From: an uncultured Woeseiaceae bacterium
GTDB taxonomy: Bacteria > Pseudomonadota > Gammaproteobacteria > Steroidobacterales > Woeseiaceae
Assembly: GCA_905480255.1 (NCBI GenBank)
Contig: CAJQPR010000099.1
Span: 1-41,353 of the forward strand
Reading direction: 5' to 3'
DNA: 41,353 bases
Below the pieces are notes generated by a model, which was given only the letters and a program-made list of their open reading frames with translations, ran no database searches and was not told the origin of the DNA. Numbering within the stretch: position 1 is the first letter of the stretch; every line of letters begins with the position of its first letter. Of this stretch, positions 19,078-26,554 are shown piece by piece. The position numbers and the translations under genes were made by a program.

Positions 19078-19297
19078 TTTCGGCAAGTATTTCATCGAAG
19101 AGCTGCCACGACTCGGCAGCATCTTCCGCAGATATTTTTTGAATAGCGTAACCGACGTGAACCAGAACGAAATCACCCGGCGACACATCTTCTCCCTGCA
19201 TCATGAACAGGCTCACCTGGCGCTCGACTCCGCGCGCCTCACATAGACACTCAAACCTGTCGATAGATCTGACCTGCATTGGAATGGCGAGACACAT
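19070..19297 (-). CDS. hypC: hydrogenase maturation chaperone HypC
   Basis: A 75-residue HypC/HybG/HupF-type chaperone starting MCLAIPMQV: Cys2 is the residue that binds Fe or the HypD/large-subunit partner after Met removal. The PGDFVLVHVGYAI segment is the family hallmark. It is the first gene of the leftward hyp operon; a GGAAAG ribosome binding site lies about 8 bases upstream of ATG. It faces the hydrogenase structural operon across a 225-base divergent promoter region. Confidence 0.93.
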   Translation of the reverse strand: MCLAIPMQVRSIDRFECLCEARGVERQVSLFMMQGEDVSPGDFVLVHVGYAIQKISAEDAAESWQLFDEILAENA

Positions 19298-19522
19298 ATA
19301 AAATTCTTTCCGTAAGGTTCCAGCTGCCCATTACATTAGAAGTTACTCATTGATCTTGGTAGTCGCGTTTACGCACAATTCGTAAGTAGTAACGCTTATT
19401 CAGGTCTGGCCGGTCCGGGTCTATCTTCTGTTTATTAGGGAAACTTAATGTAAGTAATTTAATATTAACAATAGCCCGTCGAGACCAGACGTTTCAACAG
19501 GCGACAAACCACGGGGTCGGCA
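19298..19522. promoter_or_regulatory. divergent promoter region, hyp versus hyn
   Basis: 225 bases between hypC (leftward) and the hydrogenase protease gene (rightward). The stretch 19430-19472 is AT-rich with TTTAATATTAA-like -10 candidates for the rightward operon. The sequence TTGATC (19350-19355) is only an FNR half-site, and no complete TTGAT-N4-ATCAA palindrome or -24/-12 sigma-54 element was found. The promoters must lie here because both flanking operons start here, but their exact positions cannot be set by eye. Confidence 0.6.
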
Positions 19523-20017
19523 ATGAGCCAAACGCTTATTCTTGGCGTAGGCAACACGCTACTAAGCGACGAGGGTGCCGGCGTGCATGCCCTGCACTAT
19601 CTTGAGGAACACGGCGATATTGCCGGTGACGTCGAATTCCTGGATGCCGGAACGCTGAGCTTTACGCTCGCGGATACCATCGCCAGTGCAAGAAACCTGA
19701 TCATTCTTGATGCAGCCGAACTCAGTGAGAGTCCGGGTAAGGTCCGGGTTTTTGAAGGTGATGAACTGGACGACTTTCTGCTCAGCGGAAAACGAAGTGT
19801 CCACGAAGTCGGCTTCGCGGACCTTATGGATATTGCCCGCCTCCAGGAGTGTCTGCCGGTCAATCGGGCATTAATTGGAATTCAGCCGGAGCAATTCGGC
19901 TGGGGCGACCGCCCCGGGAAAGCAGTGGAAGCCGCGCTGCCAGAGGCAGCCGACCTGGCAAGCCAGTTATTCAGACAGTGGATGGAAGAACCTGATCAGG
20001 AGGTCGTCAATCAATGA
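19523..20017 (+). CDS. hynD: [NiFe] hydrogenase maturation protease
   Basis: A 164-residue endopeptidase of the HybD/HupD/HyaD family, which removes the C-terminal peptide of the large subunit after Ni insertion. It begins TLILGVGNTLLSDEGAG, holding the Glu16-type Ni ligand; an Asp in ILDAAELSESPG and a His in SVHEVGFADLM match the second and third Ni ligands. Its likely target is HynL at 23520, whose C-terminus keeps the cleavable tail. It is the first gene of the hydrogenase operon and overlaps the next gene by four bases (ATGA). The ribosome binding site is weak. Confidence 0.92.
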   Translation: MSQTLILGVGNTLLSDEGAGVHALHYLEEHGDIAGDVEFLDAGTLSFTLADTIASARNLIILDAAELSESPGKVRVFEGDELDDFLLSGKRSVHEVGFADLMDIARLQECLPVNRALIGIQPEQFGWGDRPGKAVEAALPEAADLASQLFRQWMEEPDQEVVNQ

Positions 20018-20418
20018 GCGCGCTGGATTCAATTGCCGTACAGGCTGAATACGAGACCGGTAATGTCGTGCCACTTTTGCACGAAATTCGACACGCGTTG
20101 GAACGCCTTTTGAATGGAGAGGACGGCACAGTCATCGACATGCGCAGCCTGCCCCTGGCGCCGGGTGAAGAAAAACGAATTGAAGACGCACTCGGCAAAG
20201 GTGAAGTGCATGCCGACCTCGATGCGTTAGGTCCAACGACCATTCTTGAAACGTCCTATCCGGGCGTCTGGCTGATTACCCACCGCAACACCGAGGGTGA
20301 AGTAATCGGTCGATTTATTGAAGTCACACGCTTTCCCTCCATTCTCGAGTCGCAACCAGAGGATATTCGCACCGGACTGACGGCACTCGGGAACAGATTG
20401 GCAGAGGATTCGGCTTAA
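20014..20418 (+). CDS. HupH/HyaF C-terminal-domain-like hydrogenase expression protein
   Basis: A 134-residue protein resembling the C-terminal domain of HupH/HyaF proteins (LPLAPGEEKRIEDALGKGEV, then TILETSYPGVWLITHRN and IEVTRFP). Full-length HupH is about twice as long and contains this domain with an extra N-terminal part, so this is a short single-domain form. HupH/HyaF-type proteins assist maturation of the small subunit FeS clusters. It overlaps the protease gene and lies 12 bases before the small-subunit gene, consistent with a role in small-subunit assembly. Function is inferred from family and position. Confidence 0.78.
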   Translation: MSALDSIAVQAEYETGNVVPLLHEIRHALERLLNGEDGTVIDMRSLPLAPGEEKRIEDALGKGEVHADLDALGPTTILETSYPGVWLITHRNTEGEVIGRFIEVTRFPSILESQPEDIRTGLTALGNRLAEDSA

Positions 20419-20430
20419 GGAGACACGAAA

Positions 20431-21501
20431 ATGCGGAAAGATCAGAATCTGGGTGAATATCTCCGAACGCAGGGTGTGTCGCGACGCGGCTTCCTGAAGT
20501 TCTGTTCCGCAACGGCGTCGCTCATGGCACTGCCGCCATCAGCAGTTGCTCAGGTTGCCGAAGCGCTCGCGTCAGCCAGGCGGCCATCTGTGATCTGGCT
20601 GTCATTCCAGGAGTGCACCGGCTGCACCGAGTCACTGACGCGATCGCACGCACCAACTGTCGAATCGCTGATATTTGATGCCATATCGCTCGACTACCAC
20701 CACACGTTGCAGGTTGCATCCGGTGAGGGCGCGGAGGAAGCTCGCCACGCCGCGATGGAAGAAAATGACGGCGAATATCTGTTAGTCGTCGACGGATCGA
20801 TTCCGCTGGGCAACCCGGGCTACTCAACCATTGCCGGTATCAGCAACCTCGACATGCTGAAAGATACGGCGAAGGGAGCCGCTGCTGTCATTGCAGTTGG
20901 CACCTGTGCAGCATTTGGTGGGATCCCGCAGGCGTTCCCGAATCCGACCGGTGCAGTCTCTGTTTCCGACATCATTACTGATAAACCGATCATCAACGTA
21001 TCCGGTTGCCCGCCCATCCCGGTAGTTATCACCGGCGTCCTGGCGCACTTCCTGACATTTGGCACGATTCCGGAACTCGATCATCTTGGTCGACCGACAG
21101 CTTTCTTTGGCCAGACCATTCACGATCGTTGCTACCGCAGGCCGTTCTATGAGCGTGGCCAATTCGCTCACACGTTCGACGATGAAGGTGCACGCAAGGG
21201 CTGGTGCCTCTACGAACTCGGCTGCAAGGGCCCGACCAGCTACAACGCCTGCGCGACGGTCAAATGGAACGAAGGTACGAGCTTCCCGATAGGTTCCGGG
21301 CATGGATGCCTCGGCTGCTCCGAACCCGGCTTCTGGGACCACGGCAGTTTCTACAAACCGATTTCTGCCGGTCTCTGGGGCTCCAAAGAAACCCTTCTCG
21401 GAGCGGCTGCGGCAGGCGCCGCGCTGGGAATCGGCTCCGCAATGGCAGCCAGGGCACGCAAGAACAAGGCGATTAAGGAATCGGAGGCGGATTCGTCATG
21501 A
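20431..21501 (+). CDS. hynS: [NiFe] hydrogenase small subunit (group 1e, Isp-type)
   Basis: A 356-residue electron-transfer subunit with three FeS clusters. A Tat signal is present: SRRGFLKF followed by a hydrophobic run ending near SAVAQ, so the enzyme is exported folded with the large subunit. The proximal cluster ligands are C62 and C65 (ECTGCTE) and C159 (GTCAAFGG). The extra cysteines of the O2-tolerant 4Fe-3S type are absent: CTGC, not CTCC, and GG after C159. The distal and medial cluster ligands follow (HDRCYRR, WCLYELGC, YNACATVKWN, HGCLGCSEP). A C-terminal Ala-rich hydrophobic helix (about 316-338) may anchor it to the membrane. Ribosome binding site AAGGAG precedes ATG. Confidence 0.95.
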   Translation: MRKDQNLGEYLRTQGVSRRGFLKFCSATASLMALPPSAVAQVAEALASARRPSVIWLSFQECTGCTESLTRSHAPTVESLIFDAISLDYHHTLQVASGEGAEEARHAAMEENDGEYLLVVDGSIPLGNPGYSTIAGISNLDMLKDTAKGAAAVIAVGTCAAFGGIPQAFPNPTGAVSVSDIITDKPIINVSGCPPIPVVITGVLAHFLTFGTIPELDHLGRPTAFFGQTIHDRCYRRPFYERGQFAHTFDDEGARKGWCLYELGCKGPTSYNACATVKWNEGTSFPIGSGHGCLGCSEPGFWDHGSFYKPISAGLWGSKETLLGAAAAGAALGIGSAMAARARKNKAIKESEADSS

Positions 21502-22151
21502 CGCTCCTGGACTTTGCCCGCGGTCCCGCCCTGCAGTGGTCTCTGATCATACTGGTTACAGGTATCATTTGGCGCATCGTTGGCGCACTGCTTCTCAGTT
21601 CGCGAAAGGACCTCTCGGTAGCAAGAAGAAAAAGCGGACTGAATGATGGACTCGGCGCGATTGCGACCCGGTCTTTGCCGGCCCATACGTTCGAAAAGCG
21701 AATCCGGTTCCAACATGTAACCGGTTATGCCTGGCACCTGGCACTGTTTGTGACCGTTCTTTTCTTCGGTCCGCACATCCTGTTTTTCGAATCGCTACTG
21801 GGATTCAGCTGGCCGGCTCTGCCAAACGGAATCGTTCTGTTTTCCGCCGCGGTAGCGCTCGCAATTCTGATTGCATTGCTGATAAGGCGTGCTAATCATC
21901 CAGTGCAAAAACTGATTTCTAACGCTGACGACTACATCAGCGTCATCTTATGCATCCTGCCCCTGCTAACCGGCATTCTTGCGTTCGCGCACATTGGCGG
22001 ACGTTACGAAACCCTTCTCGCTATTCATCTCCTTAGCATTGAAGCGCTGTTCATCTGGTTTCCGTTTGGCAAGCTGATGCACTCGGCCATGACATTCCCT
22101 GCCCGATTCCAGGCAGGAACATCGTTTGGCCGAAAGGGAATAAAGGCATGA
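21498..22151 (+). CDS. isp1: Isp1, NarI-like cytochrome b membrane subunit
   Basis: A 217-residue integral membrane protein with about five hydrophobic helices, similar to the heme b subunit NarI/DsrM and to Isp1 of Thiocapsa-type hydrogenases. Candidate heme-ligating histidines lie in the second helix (FQHVTGYAWHLAL) and last helix (AIHLLSIEALF...LMHSAM). It likely receives electrons from the small subunit at the periplasmic side and passes them across the membrane to Isp2 and/or quinone. The gene overlaps the stop of hynS (ATGA) and the start of isp2 (ATGA), so the subunits are probably made in stoichiometric order. Confidence 0.9.
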   Translation: MTLLDFARGPALQWSLIILVTGIIWRIVGALLLSSRKDLSVARRKSGLNDGLGAIATRSLPAHTFEKRIRFQHVTGYAWHLALFVTVLFFGPHILFFESLLGFSWPALPNGIVLFSAAVALAILIALLIRRANHPVQKLISNADDYISVILCILPLLTGILAFAHIGGRYETLLAIHLLSIEALFIWFPFGKLMHSAMTFPARFQAGTSFGRKGIKA

Positions 22152-23482
22152 ACGTGTCATCGCCAGCTTTTACAGAATTTCGGCATTCGCTCGCCAATCT
22201 TGCCGGAAACCCGCAGGAAACCGGCATGTCGGACGACGAGCGACTGGCCCGTGCCCGAAGCACATTTATTGCGAAGCTTAATCGTCGTACAGCCGTCGAC
22301 ATGGAAACCTGCATTCACTGCGGCATGTGTGCCGAGGCATGTCATTTCTACATTGCGACCGAGGACGAGCGATATACGCCGGCCTATAAAATCGACCCGC
22401 TCCGGCGTTTCTATCGCCGTGAAGTCAGCCCGCTGCGACTGTTGTATCGACCGATTACGCGGAAAATGGATCTCGATGAGCTGAAAGAGTGGTCTGAACT
22501 GGTTTATGAAGCCTGCACCGGTTGTGGGCGCTGCGACATGATGTGCCCGATGGGCATCAATATCTCCGAAGGCATCAATATCATGCGGGAGGGCCTGGCC
22601 GCAGCCGGGCTGGTACCCGACGAACTGAATGCGCTGCAAGCAGAACAGCGTCAAAGTAACTCGTTGTTCGGCGTCGGCGCCGCCGAGCTTAAAGCGGTCG
22701 CAGCAGAACTGGCTCAGCACGGCACTATGTTGCCGCTGGACAAGGAGTCAGCAGACATCCTCGTACTGACTACTGCTGTCGAGGTTCGCCTCTTTCCCGA
22801 GGCCATCGCCGCCTGTGCCAAGGTCATGGAAAAGTCCGGGGCCGACTGGACTATTTCCACCGAAGCATTCGAGGCATCCAATCTCGGCCTGATAACGGGA
22901 GACAAGACTGCGCTCAGAGCCGCATTCAAACGTGTTTCCGCCAAGGCGAAGGAAATTGGTGCTGCAACCGTCATCGTCCCCGAGTCCGGCCACGCCTACC
23001 AGGCGCTGCGCTGGGAGTCCGCGAACGCACTCGGTGAAGAACTGGCATTCGAGGTGCTTGCGATCTCTGAATATATTGCCCGAACGATCAAAGCGGGCTC
23101 GCTGAAACTCAAGCCGGCAACTGAAATTAAATCCGTTACCTATCACGACCCATGCCGGCTCGGTCGGCAAGGCGGCGTCTTTGATGAACCGAGAGAGGCG
23201 TTGCAGGCAATGGGCCTTGACCTTCGGGAGACGGCTTCGAATCGACGCGAAAACCTTTGCTGCGGAGGTGGCTGCGGCGAATACGCGATCAGCCACGGCG
23301 CACCAATCAGGCAGAAAGCTTTCGAGCTAAAAAAACATGAGCTCGATGACACACAGGCTGATGCTGTGGTCACGGGCTGCAACAATTGCCGCATCAACTT
23401 AATGATCGGCGCGGAAGAAACCGGGTGGGATATGCCGGTCGTCAGTCTCGTTGAGACTGTTGCCAGCAATCTCGCCGAGTGA
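22148..23482 (+). CDS. isp2: Isp2, HdrD-like iron-sulfur protein
   Basis: A 444-residue soluble iron-sulfur protein similar to heterodisulfide reductase HdrD / DsrK and Isp2. Two [4Fe-4S] motifs are present: C55-C58-C61-C65 and C123-C126-C129-C133, each with Pro or His near the end. The C-terminal region has one good CCG-type motif (DPCRLGR, LCCGGGCGEY, GCNNCRINL). The region where a first CCG motif would lie (about 195-310) lacks its cysteines. It probably docks on the cytoplasmic face of Isp1; the natural acceptor of group 1e enzymes is not settled (quinone, or a sulfur/thiol redox partner). Translation is coupled to isp1. Confidence 0.9.
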   Translation: MNVSSPAFTEFRHSLANLAGNPQETGMSDDERLARARSTFIAKLNRRTAVDMETCIHCGMCAEACHFYIATEDERYTPAYKIDPLRRFYRREVSPLRLLYRPITRKMDLDELKEWSELVYEACTGCGRCDMMCPMGINISEGINIMREGLAAAGLVPDELNALQAEQRQSNSLFGVGAAELKAVAAELAQHGTMLPLDKESADILVLTTAVEVRLFPEAIAACAKVMEKSGADWTISTEAFEASNLGLITGDKTALRAAFKRVSAKAKEIGAATVIVPESGHAYQALRWESANALGEELAFEVLAISEYIARTIKAGSLKLKPATEIKSVTYHDPCRLGRQGGVFDEPREALQAMGLDLRETASNRRENLCCGGGCGEYAISHGAPIRQKAFELKKHELDDTQADAVVTGCNNCRINLMIGAEETGWDMPVVSLVETVASNLAE

Positions 23483-23519
23483 ATAACGAAATCAGGAACA
23501 CAGACACACGGGAACTGAG

Positions 23520-25238
23520 ATGAACGATCGAGTTGTTGTAGATCCAATTACCAGAATCGAGGGACACCTGCGCATCGAGGCACAGATGGATGGGAATAAG
23601 ATTGCTGAAGCCTATTCATCCGGCACGATGGTCAGGGGTATTGAAATTATCCTGCGCGATCGCGATCCGCGTGATGCCTGGGCATTCGCACAACGCATTT
23701 GCGGCGTTTGCACGCTGGTTCATGGAATCGCATCGGTTCGAGCTGTCGAAGACGCGCTGAATTACGAAATTCCGAAGAACGCGCAGCTGATACGGAACCT
23801 GATGATCGGTGCACAGTACGTACACGATCATGTCATGCACTTCTATCACCTGCACGCGCTCGATTGGGTCGATGTCGTGTCTGCACTGTCGGCGGATCCC
23901 GCAGCGACTTCGCAGCTCGCACAAAGCATCAGCAGTTATCCGAAAAGCTCGCCGGGCTACTTCCGCGATACCCAGACCAAGCTGAAAGAGTTCGTCGAGG
24001 CCGGGCAACTGGGCATCTTCGCGAAGGCGTACTGGGGACACCCTGCCTACAAATTACCGCCGGAAGCCAACCTGATGGCTGTTGCTCACTATCTTGAGGC
24101 GCTGTCCTGGCAACGTGACGTTGCGAAATTGATGACTATCTTCGGTGGCAAGAACCCACATCCGAACTTCCTCGTCGGCGGCGTACCCTGCGCAATCGAC
24201 CTCGACTCCGACTCGGCCATTAACTCCGAACGACTGTCAAAGGTGCAAAGCATAATCAACCAGATGCGGGAGTTCGTCGACCAGGTCTACGTGCCCGATA
24301 CGCTGGCCATCGCAAGTTTCTATAAAGACTGGGGCGCACAGGGAGAAGGCACCGGAAACTTTATGACCTATGGAGACTTCCCGGAGAACGGCATCAACGA
24401 TCCGGCAAATTACCTCTTCCCGCGTGGCGCCATTCTCAATCGCGACCTGTCAACAATTCATGAGGTCGACCTGCACGCCGACGATGAAGTTAAGGAATAT
24501 ATCGCGCACTCCTGGTACGACTACGCAGACGGCAAGAACGCCGGACTGCACCCGTACAAGGGCGAGACCGAGTTGAACTACACGGGTCCCGAGCCACCTT
24601 ATGATCAGCTGGATGTTGAAAAAAGCTATTCCTGGCTGAAATCGCCGCGCTGGAAAGGGCATGCCATGGAAGTCGGTCCGTTGGCGCGCGTATTGATGTT
24701 GTACGCATCAGGGCACGAGCAGACGAAAGAACTGGTCAACTACACGCTGCAAACACTCGATATTCCTGTCGAGGCATTGTTCTCGACGCTCGGCCGGACC
24801 GCGGCACGTACGCTGGAAACCAAGGTTGTGGCCGACAATCTGCAAACCTGGCAGGACAACCTGATCGGCAATATCAAGAGCGGCGACACGCGTACCTTCA
24901 ATGAAGTTCTGTGGGAACCGTCCTCATGGCCATCACACGCGCAGGGTGCCGGATTCATGGAAGCGCCTCGTGGCGGACTGGCACACTGGATCGTCATTGA
25001 AAACGGCAAAATTGCGAACTATCAGTGCGTCGTGCCCAGCACCTGGAATGCCGGACCCCGTGACGTTGAAGGCACGGCTGGCCCGTACGAGGCGGCCCTC
25101 AAAGGACATGTACTGCATGATCCGAAACAACCGATCGAAATACTACGTACGATCCACAGCTTCGACCCGTGCATCGCATGCGCCGTGCACGTGACCGATC
25201 CCGATGGCGAAGAGCTGATTAAGGTTAAGGTTCGATAA
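23520..25238 (+). CDS. hynL: [NiFe] hydrogenase large subunit (group 1e, Isp-type)
   Basis: A 572-residue catalytic subunit holding the NiFe centre. L1-type motif: RIEGHLRIE and MVRGIEIILRDRDPRDAW; L2: RICGVCTLVHG with C61 and C64 as Ni ligands; C-terminal motif DPCIACAVH with C551 and C554. Cleavage after H557 would release a 15-residue tail, so the precursor form is intact and requires the protease encoded at 19523. Both C-terminal metal ligands are Cys, not selenocysteine. Separated from the small subunit by isp1-isp2, the diagnostic gene order of the Isp-type (group 1e) uptake hydrogenases. Transport is by the Tat signal of HynS. Confidence 0.96.
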   Translation: MNDRVVVDPITRIEGHLRIEAQMDGNKIAEAYSSGTMVRGIEIILRDRDPRDAWAFAQRICGVCTLVHGIASVRAVEDALNYEIPKNAQLIRNLMIGAQYVHDHVMHFYHLHALDWVDVVSALSADPAATSQLAQSISSYPKSSPGYFRDTQTKLKEFVEAGQLGIFAKAYWGHPAYKLPPEANLMAVAHYLEALSWQRDVAKLMTIFGGKNPHPNFLVGGVPCAIDLDSDSAINSERLSKVQSIINQMREFVDQVYVPDTLAIASFYKDWGAQGEGTGNFMTYGDFPENGINDPANYLFPRGAILNRDLSTIHEVDLHADDEVKEYIAHSWYDYADGKNAGLHPYKGETELNYTGPEPPYDQLDVEKSYSWLKSPRWKGHAMEVGPLARVLMLYASGHEQTKELVNYTLQTLDIPVEALFSTLGRTAARTLETKVVADNLQTWQDNLIGNIKSGDTRTFNEVLWEPSSWPSHAQGAGFMEAPRGGLAHWIVIENGKIANYQCVVPSTWNAGPRDVEGTAGPYEAALKGHVLHDPKQPIEILRTIHSFDPCIACAVHVTDPDGEELIKVKVR

Positions 25239-25252
25239 CAAGGAGATTACCG

Positions 25253-25462
25253 ATGCGATTACTGACTATGATTGGCCTGATCACCGGATTCTCCGGCGTT
25301 GCCATGGCACATGAACTCCCGGGAGACGAAACACTCGTTTCGCAGCTCGCGCACCAGCTTTTGAGCCTGCATCACTTGCCAGCACTCATTTTGATTTTGG
25401 TCGCCGCCGTTATGATTTATCGGCAATGGGGCAAAAACCGGAGTAGCAGCAAAGAAATATGA
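25253..25462 (+). CDS. small exported/membrane protein of the hydrogenase operon
   Basis: A 69-residue protein not recognised as a known family. Seen: an N-terminal signal-peptide-like segment with a likely cleavage after AMA (residue 19), which would leave His20 as the mature N-terminus; further histidines at 34, 40 and 41; a single hydrophobic helix about 43-56; and a basic C-terminal tail. The gene has a strong ribosome binding site (AAGGAG) and lies 14 bases after hynL, so it is very likely translated. A His-first exported peptide in a Ni-enzyme operon recalls the N-terminal region of HupE/UreJ metal permeases, but the rest of HupE is absent. Role unknown. Confidence 0.65.
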   Translation: MRLLTMIGLITGFSGVAMAHELPGDETLVSQLAHQLLSLHHLPALILILVAAVMIYRQWGKNRSSSKEI

Positions 25463-25534
25463 AACCCCTAGTATCCACTGCATTACAATCGCCTCTGATT
25501 TCGGTATAAACCGATAAACTAAAAAACTGAGGAA

Positions 25535-25552
25535 CGCCACCATCGGGTGGCG
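25535..25552. other. perfect 7-bp stem-loop before the UbiA-like gene
   Basis: CGCCACC, loop ATCG, GGTGGCG: a GC-rich hairpin ending four bases before the GGAG ribosome binding site of the gene at 25566. A weaker hairpin (TCGGT-ATAA-ACCGA) lies at 25501-25514. No T-run follows, so this is not a classical terminator; it could be a leader structure, a processing site separating the hydrogenase and nqr messages, or chance. Confidence 0.5.
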
Positions 25553-25565
25553 CATTGGAGCGAGT

Positions 25566-26546
25566 ATGTCTTCGGATACAGCACGTCCGGTCGATCCTAG
25601 TCCCGCTGAATTTGCCGGTGAATTGCCAGGTCAGGTTGCGAAGCGTTTATTCCACGCCACAAGGCCGAAATTTTTCCCGGCTTCAGTTCTTCCTGTGCTT
25701 GCAGGAACCGCCTGGGGAATTCAGATTGCCGGTCAATTCGATGCCGTACTATTTCTGCTCGCTCTGATTGCAACAGTTTGTGTGCATGCTGGCGCCAACG
25801 TATTGAACGACGTGGGCGACGAATCCGGCGGCACAGACCGGCAAAACACCGATCGAATTTATCCTTATACCGGCGGCTCCCGATTCATCCAGACCGGCAT
25901 TCTCGAGGCGCGAAGTATGGCACGGCTCGGCATCAGCCTCCTGACGGTGGCCGCAATTGCCGGTTTGTTACTCATCCTGCTGAAAGGCCCGATGATCCTG
26001 GCCTTCGGGCTCGCCGGTGTTGCTCTCGCCGTCTTCTATTCGCTGGGCCCCGTACGACTCGCATCCATCGGCATGGGCGAACTGGCCGTCGCCGTTGGCC
26101 TTGGCGCAATCCCGGTTGTGGGGTCCGCCTGGCTGCAAAGTGGCGCGATCGATAACGCCGCGATTATATTTTCGGTGCCGGTCAGTGCCTGGGTCGCTGC
26201 CATACTGCTGATTAACGAAGTTCCCGACATCAAAGCGGACGGCGCGACCGGGAAGCGTACATTGCCGGTTCGGCTGGGCCACAGCGGCACGGCCGTCCTG
26301 TACGTCGTGATCCACCTGGTTGCGGCTGCCGCATTCGTGCAAATGGCCGTATCCGGAGCATTGCCGCTCCTGGCACCGGTTGTGCCGATCGGCCTCCTCG
26401 TTCTTGCCATCAAATCCGCTGGCGCCATAAAGAAAGGCGTTGCCGATCGCGCGGGCTTGACCGCGGCGATTGAAGGCACGCTGGCCATTCACACGATTGG
26501 TTCTATCTGGCTGGTTGCTTGCGCTTTATACTTGTTCTTCTGGTAA
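25566..26546 (+). CDS. UbiA-family prenyltransferase, MenA-like
   Basis: A 326-residue membrane prenyltransferase of the UbiA superfamily with about eight to nine hydrophobic helices. The first Asp-rich motif is [11 protein letters not shown] (about 81-91) and the second is the segment [17 protein letters not shown] (about 216-232), which resembles MenA (1,4-dihydroxy-2-naphthoate polyprenyltransferase) more than UbiA. The substrate is therefore probably a quinone head group, with menaquinone-type synthesis the leading guess. It lies eight bases before nqrA, so it is likely co-transcribed with the Na+-pumping NADH:quinone reductase. Alternatives are another quinone, or a chlorophyll- or heme-type prenyltransferase. 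Confidence 0.82.
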   Translation: MSSDTARPVDPSPAEFAGELPGQVAKRLFHATRPKFFPASVLPVLAGTAWGIQIAGQFDAVLFLLALIATVCVHAGANVLNDVGDESGGTDRQNTDRIYPYTGGSRFIQTGILEARSMARLGISLLTVAAIAGLLLILLKGPMILAFGLAGVALAVFYSLGPVRLASIGMGELAVAVGLGAIPVVGSAWLQSGAIDNAAIIFSVPVSAWVAAILLINEVPDIKADGATGKRTLPVRLGHSGTAVLYVVIHLVAAAAFVQMAVSGALPLLAPVVPIGLLVLAIKSAGAIKKGVADRAGLTAAIEGTLAIHTIGSIWLVACALYLFFW

Positions 26547-26554
26547 CACCTACA

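Noticed and set aside
19345-19365. FNR box upstream of hypC
   Set aside because: Only the TTGAT half is present; the opposite half does not match at the required spacing.
19298-19522. Sigma-54 promoter for the hydrogenase operon, as known in some hydrogenase systems
   Set aside because: No GG-N10-GC element with flanking TGGCAC/TTGCA similarity was found.
25439-25534. Rho-independent terminator after the hydrogenase operon
   Set aside because: The hairpins present are not followed by a T-run on the + strand.
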